Part shown: one piece after another, positions 62,594 to 64,000 of the stretch | Layout of the letters: every line of letters begins with the position of its first letter | Numbering within the stretch: position 1 is the stretch's first letter | Assembly (NCBI RefSeq): GCF_013106755.1 | Contig: NZ_WHPF01000011.1 | Location: 149,675-213,674, forward strand | Length of the DNA stretch: 64,000 nt | Reading direction: 5' to 3' | Origin: Limnovirga soli | GTDB lineage: Bacteria > Bacteroidota > Bacteroidia > Chitinophagales > Chitinophagaceae | Notes under the pieces: generated by a model | The model's input: the letters and a program-made list of their open reading frames with translations, nothing else | The model's database searches: none | What the model was told of the DNA's origin: nothing | Program-made: the position numbers and the translations under genes

Positions 62594-62929
62594 ATGACAC
62601 GCAAACAGTACACCGGTAAACCATTTAAAATTAAAATAGCTGGTTTTTTATTTTTTGCAGTAATTGCCCCATTAGCCCTTGGGGCCATAGTAATGTGGTT
62701 GTGGAATGCCATTTTACCCGATTTGTTACACCTGCAGCTAATTAGTTACTGGCAGGCAGTGGGTTTACTGGTATTGTGCAGAATATTGTTTGGCAACCTA
62801 AAGCCGGGTCATAAGCAGCATACGCAGGCTGGTGCACCACCACCCCTGCGCGACAAATGGATGCGCATGAACGAGGAAGAAAGGGCCCTGTTTAAAGAAA
62901 AATGGAAAAACCGTTGTCATAAAGATTAG
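62594..62929 (+). CDS. Small two-helix membrane protein
   Basis: 111 aa: two helices (IKIAGFLFFAVIAPLALGAIVMWLW.. and YWQAVGLLVLCRILFG) and a charged tail with RMNEEERALFKEKWK. Such proteins commonly follow ECF sigma genes in this family; a sensor or anti-sigma-like role is possible from position only. Ends at a strong terminator. Confidence 0.82.
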   Translation: MTRKQYTGKPFKIKIAGFLFFAVIAPLALGAIVMWLWNAILPDLLHLQLISYWQAVGLLVLCRILFGNLKPGHKQHTQAGAPPPLRDKWMRMNEEERALFKEKWKNRCHKD

Positions 62930-62947
62930 TGTAAAATAACATGTAGT

Positions 62948-62972
62948 AAACCGCCGGCCAGGCGGTTTTTTT
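62948..62972 (+). terminator. Rho-independent terminator after the sigma operon
   Basis: AAACCGCC, 5-base loop, GGCGGTTT and a T-run; 18 bases beyond the stop of the two-helix protein. Confidence 0.88.
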
Positions 62973-63054
62973 ATGCGCAAAAAAAGCTGCATTTTATTTA
63001 AAGTATTTCTGCCGCTGCCACGTTTACCTGTATATAACAATTAAATTATCACAA

Positions 63055-63336
63055 ATGAAAAAATCAGTTTTCCGATTGATAGTACCCCTGGTACTTACCG
63101 CGGCAGCCATATATTTTATGCCCGTATTTATTGCAAAAGCAATGGCTGCTATATTATTAACTTTTGGACTGTTGCGTTTATTTATCATTAGCCGAATAAG
63201 AAAATTTATGGGCCGTATGGTACACACTGCACCTGCAGATAGTTTGCGCAGTATGACAGCCGAAGAATACAACCAGCTGAAGCTAAGGAGCTTTGCCGAA
63301 AGACAGTCTTACTACAAACAACAAACACCAGATTAA
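63055..63336 (+). CDS. Small membrane protein
   Basis: 93 aa with two hydrophobic segments near the N-terminus (FRLIVPLVLTAAAIYFMP and IAKAMAAILLTFGLLRLFI), then a polar tail (SMTAEEYNQLKLRSFAERQSYY). No family recognised. 24 bases before the Hsp20 gene, so the two are probably co-transcribed. Confidence 0.8.
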   Translation: MKKSVFRLIVPLVLTAAAIYFMPVFIAKAMAAILLTFGLLRLFIISRIRKFMGRMVHTAPADSLRSMTAEEYNQLKLRSFAERQSYYKQQTPD

Positions 63337-63360
63337 TTATTTAAAAACAAAAAGAAACAT

Positions 63361-63786
63361 ATGAACGGAAGATGTAACCATGCCGGCTTTGCGCCCGGAC
63401 ACCACAGAAAAGCGCATCATTTTGCAGGGCCTGCATTTGGCCCCGGTTTTAGAAGGCCTAAATACAATGTGCCGGTAAATATTGAAGAAAAAGAGCAGTA
63501 TTTCGAAGTAACGGTTTACGCCACCGGTTTTGCAAAAGAAAATATAAAGCTATCGGTAACAGAAGATGTATTGTACATCACCGGTACCAGAACTATTGAT
63601 GAAAATGCAACGCCTAATTTTACCAAACAGGAATTTCCCGTAAAATCTTTTGAAAGGGTAATTGCCTTAAATAACCAGGTAGATGCTGTAGGTATTAGTG
63701 CTACGCAACAAAACGGGGTATTGGTAATTATGCTACCCAAAACCGCCGCTGCCCAAACACCGGCGCAGGAAATTACCATTGCATAA
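63361..63786 (+). CDS. Small heat-shock protein (Hsp20/alpha-crystallin)
   Basis: 141 aa. A Gly/His/Pro-rich N-terminus (APGHHRKAHHFAGPAFGPGF) is followed by an alpha-crystallin domain: VNIEEKEQYFEVTVYATGF, ENIKLSVTEDVLYITGTRT, FPVKSFERVIALNNQVDAVGISATQQNGVLVIMLPK (with the conserved A-x-x-x-n-G-v-L). Holds unfolding proteins. The IxI-type C-terminal tail is short. Confidence 0.94.
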   Translation: MNGRCNHAGFAPGHHRKAHHFAGPAFGPGFRRPKYNVPVNIEEKEQYFEVTVYATGFAKENIKLSVTEDVLYITGTRTIDENATPNFTKQEFPVKSFERVIALNNQVDAVGISATQQNGVLVIMLPKTAAAQTPAQEITIA

Positions 63787-63903
63787 AAGCCAAAAATGTT
63801 GTTGTTGAGCTTTTATTAACAGCCATTGCATACGTGCAGTGGCTGTTTTTGCGCTTAATAGCAATAACAATTATTAGGTACCCGGCTACAGGATGCAGAT
63901 GAT

Positions 63904-63929
63904 GCTTTACTTGCGTCGCACTCTTGTGC
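63904..63929 (-). repeat. TGCGACGCA-core dispersed repeat, copy 20
   Basis: Full-length with the ACTCTTG variant, 117 bases past the Hsp20 stop; GTACCCGGCTAC is the partner block on the left. Confidence 0.87.
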
Positions 63930-63950
63930 GACATAGCTATACGGGGCAAT

Positions 63951-64000
63951 TTTGATGGATGACGGAGCAAGTTTGATGAATGACGGAGCGAATTTGATGG
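63951..64000 (+). repeat. 21-bp tandem repeat at the window edge
   Basis: Two full units and part of a third (units start TTTGATG, then ATGACGGAGC), cut off by the end of the window. Read from the ATG at 63956, it would encode a seven-residue repeat (M-D/N-D-G-A-x-L). Confidence 0.6.

Noticed and set aside
2623..63929. CRISPR array
   Set aside because: The core repeats are dispersed over kilobases with genes between them and no regular spacers; no cas genes were seen.
1..64000. tRNA and rRNA genes
   Set aside because: I scanned intergenic regions for cloverleaf arms and rRNA signatures and saw none; a tRNAscan or Infernal run would be needed to exclude them fully.

Overview
The window looks like a chromosomal segment of a Bacteroidota bacterium, most likely family Chitinophagaceae. 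The evidence is protein-level: long FtsX/MacB-like permeases with the Bacteroidota architecture, a TonB-dependent receptor with a CarboxypepD_reg-like N-terminus, and the order pheT - zapA - 6S RNA - rny - rplS. Promoter-like sites match the Bacteroidota TTG / TAnnTTTG consensus, and Shine-Dalgarno sequences are mostly absent. These are judgements from recognition; no search was run.

Layout. 1-16.0 kb: six consecutive same-strand ABC-type permease genes (about 790-813 aa), each a full two-domain FtsX-like protein, separated by related intergenic repeats and with no ATPase gene in view. 16.3-22.3 kb: small housekeeping genes (DUF6958-like, DODA-type dioxygenase, VOC protein, nagA, nitrilase-type amidase, PH-like protein, rhomboid protease). 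22.6-34.3 kb: an A/T-rich accessory island on the minus strand. Its core is a tight gene run with a Ser/Thr kinase, a PP2C phosphatase, two FHA/zinc-ribbon proteins, two WG-repeat secreted proteins, an acidic repeat protein and a CHAP lipoprotein, preceded by a LytTR regulator. Two small envelope genes follow, one apparently frameshifted, and structured repeats sit at the block boundaries. 34.7-46.5 kb: bcp, an M23 peptidase, an ECF sigma / anti-sigma-like / Spy-like operon, galE, a TonB receptor, a lytic transglycosylase, gatA, tatA, rplS. 46.9-54 kb: rny, a 6S-like RNA, zapA, a ZapB-like coiled coil, pheT and dnaB. 54-64 kb: membrane and DinB-like proteins, a GPx/ALDH/AlkB-like group, a glycosyltransferase, a secreted repeat protein, and an ECF sigma factor followed by two small membrane proteins and Hsp20.

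Two things stand out. The first is the kinase/phosphatase/FHA/WG/CHAP operon, which reads as a self-contained phospho-signalling system linking cytoplasmic phosphorylation to envelope proteins and peptidoglycan cleavage; I cannot assign it to a described pathway. The second is the density of dispersed non-coding repeats: about 20 copies of a short element built on the near-palindrome TGCGACGCA, often just past gene 3' ends; degenerate ATGTGC arrays; a structured unit after permease genes; and covarying hairpin elements bounding the accessory island.
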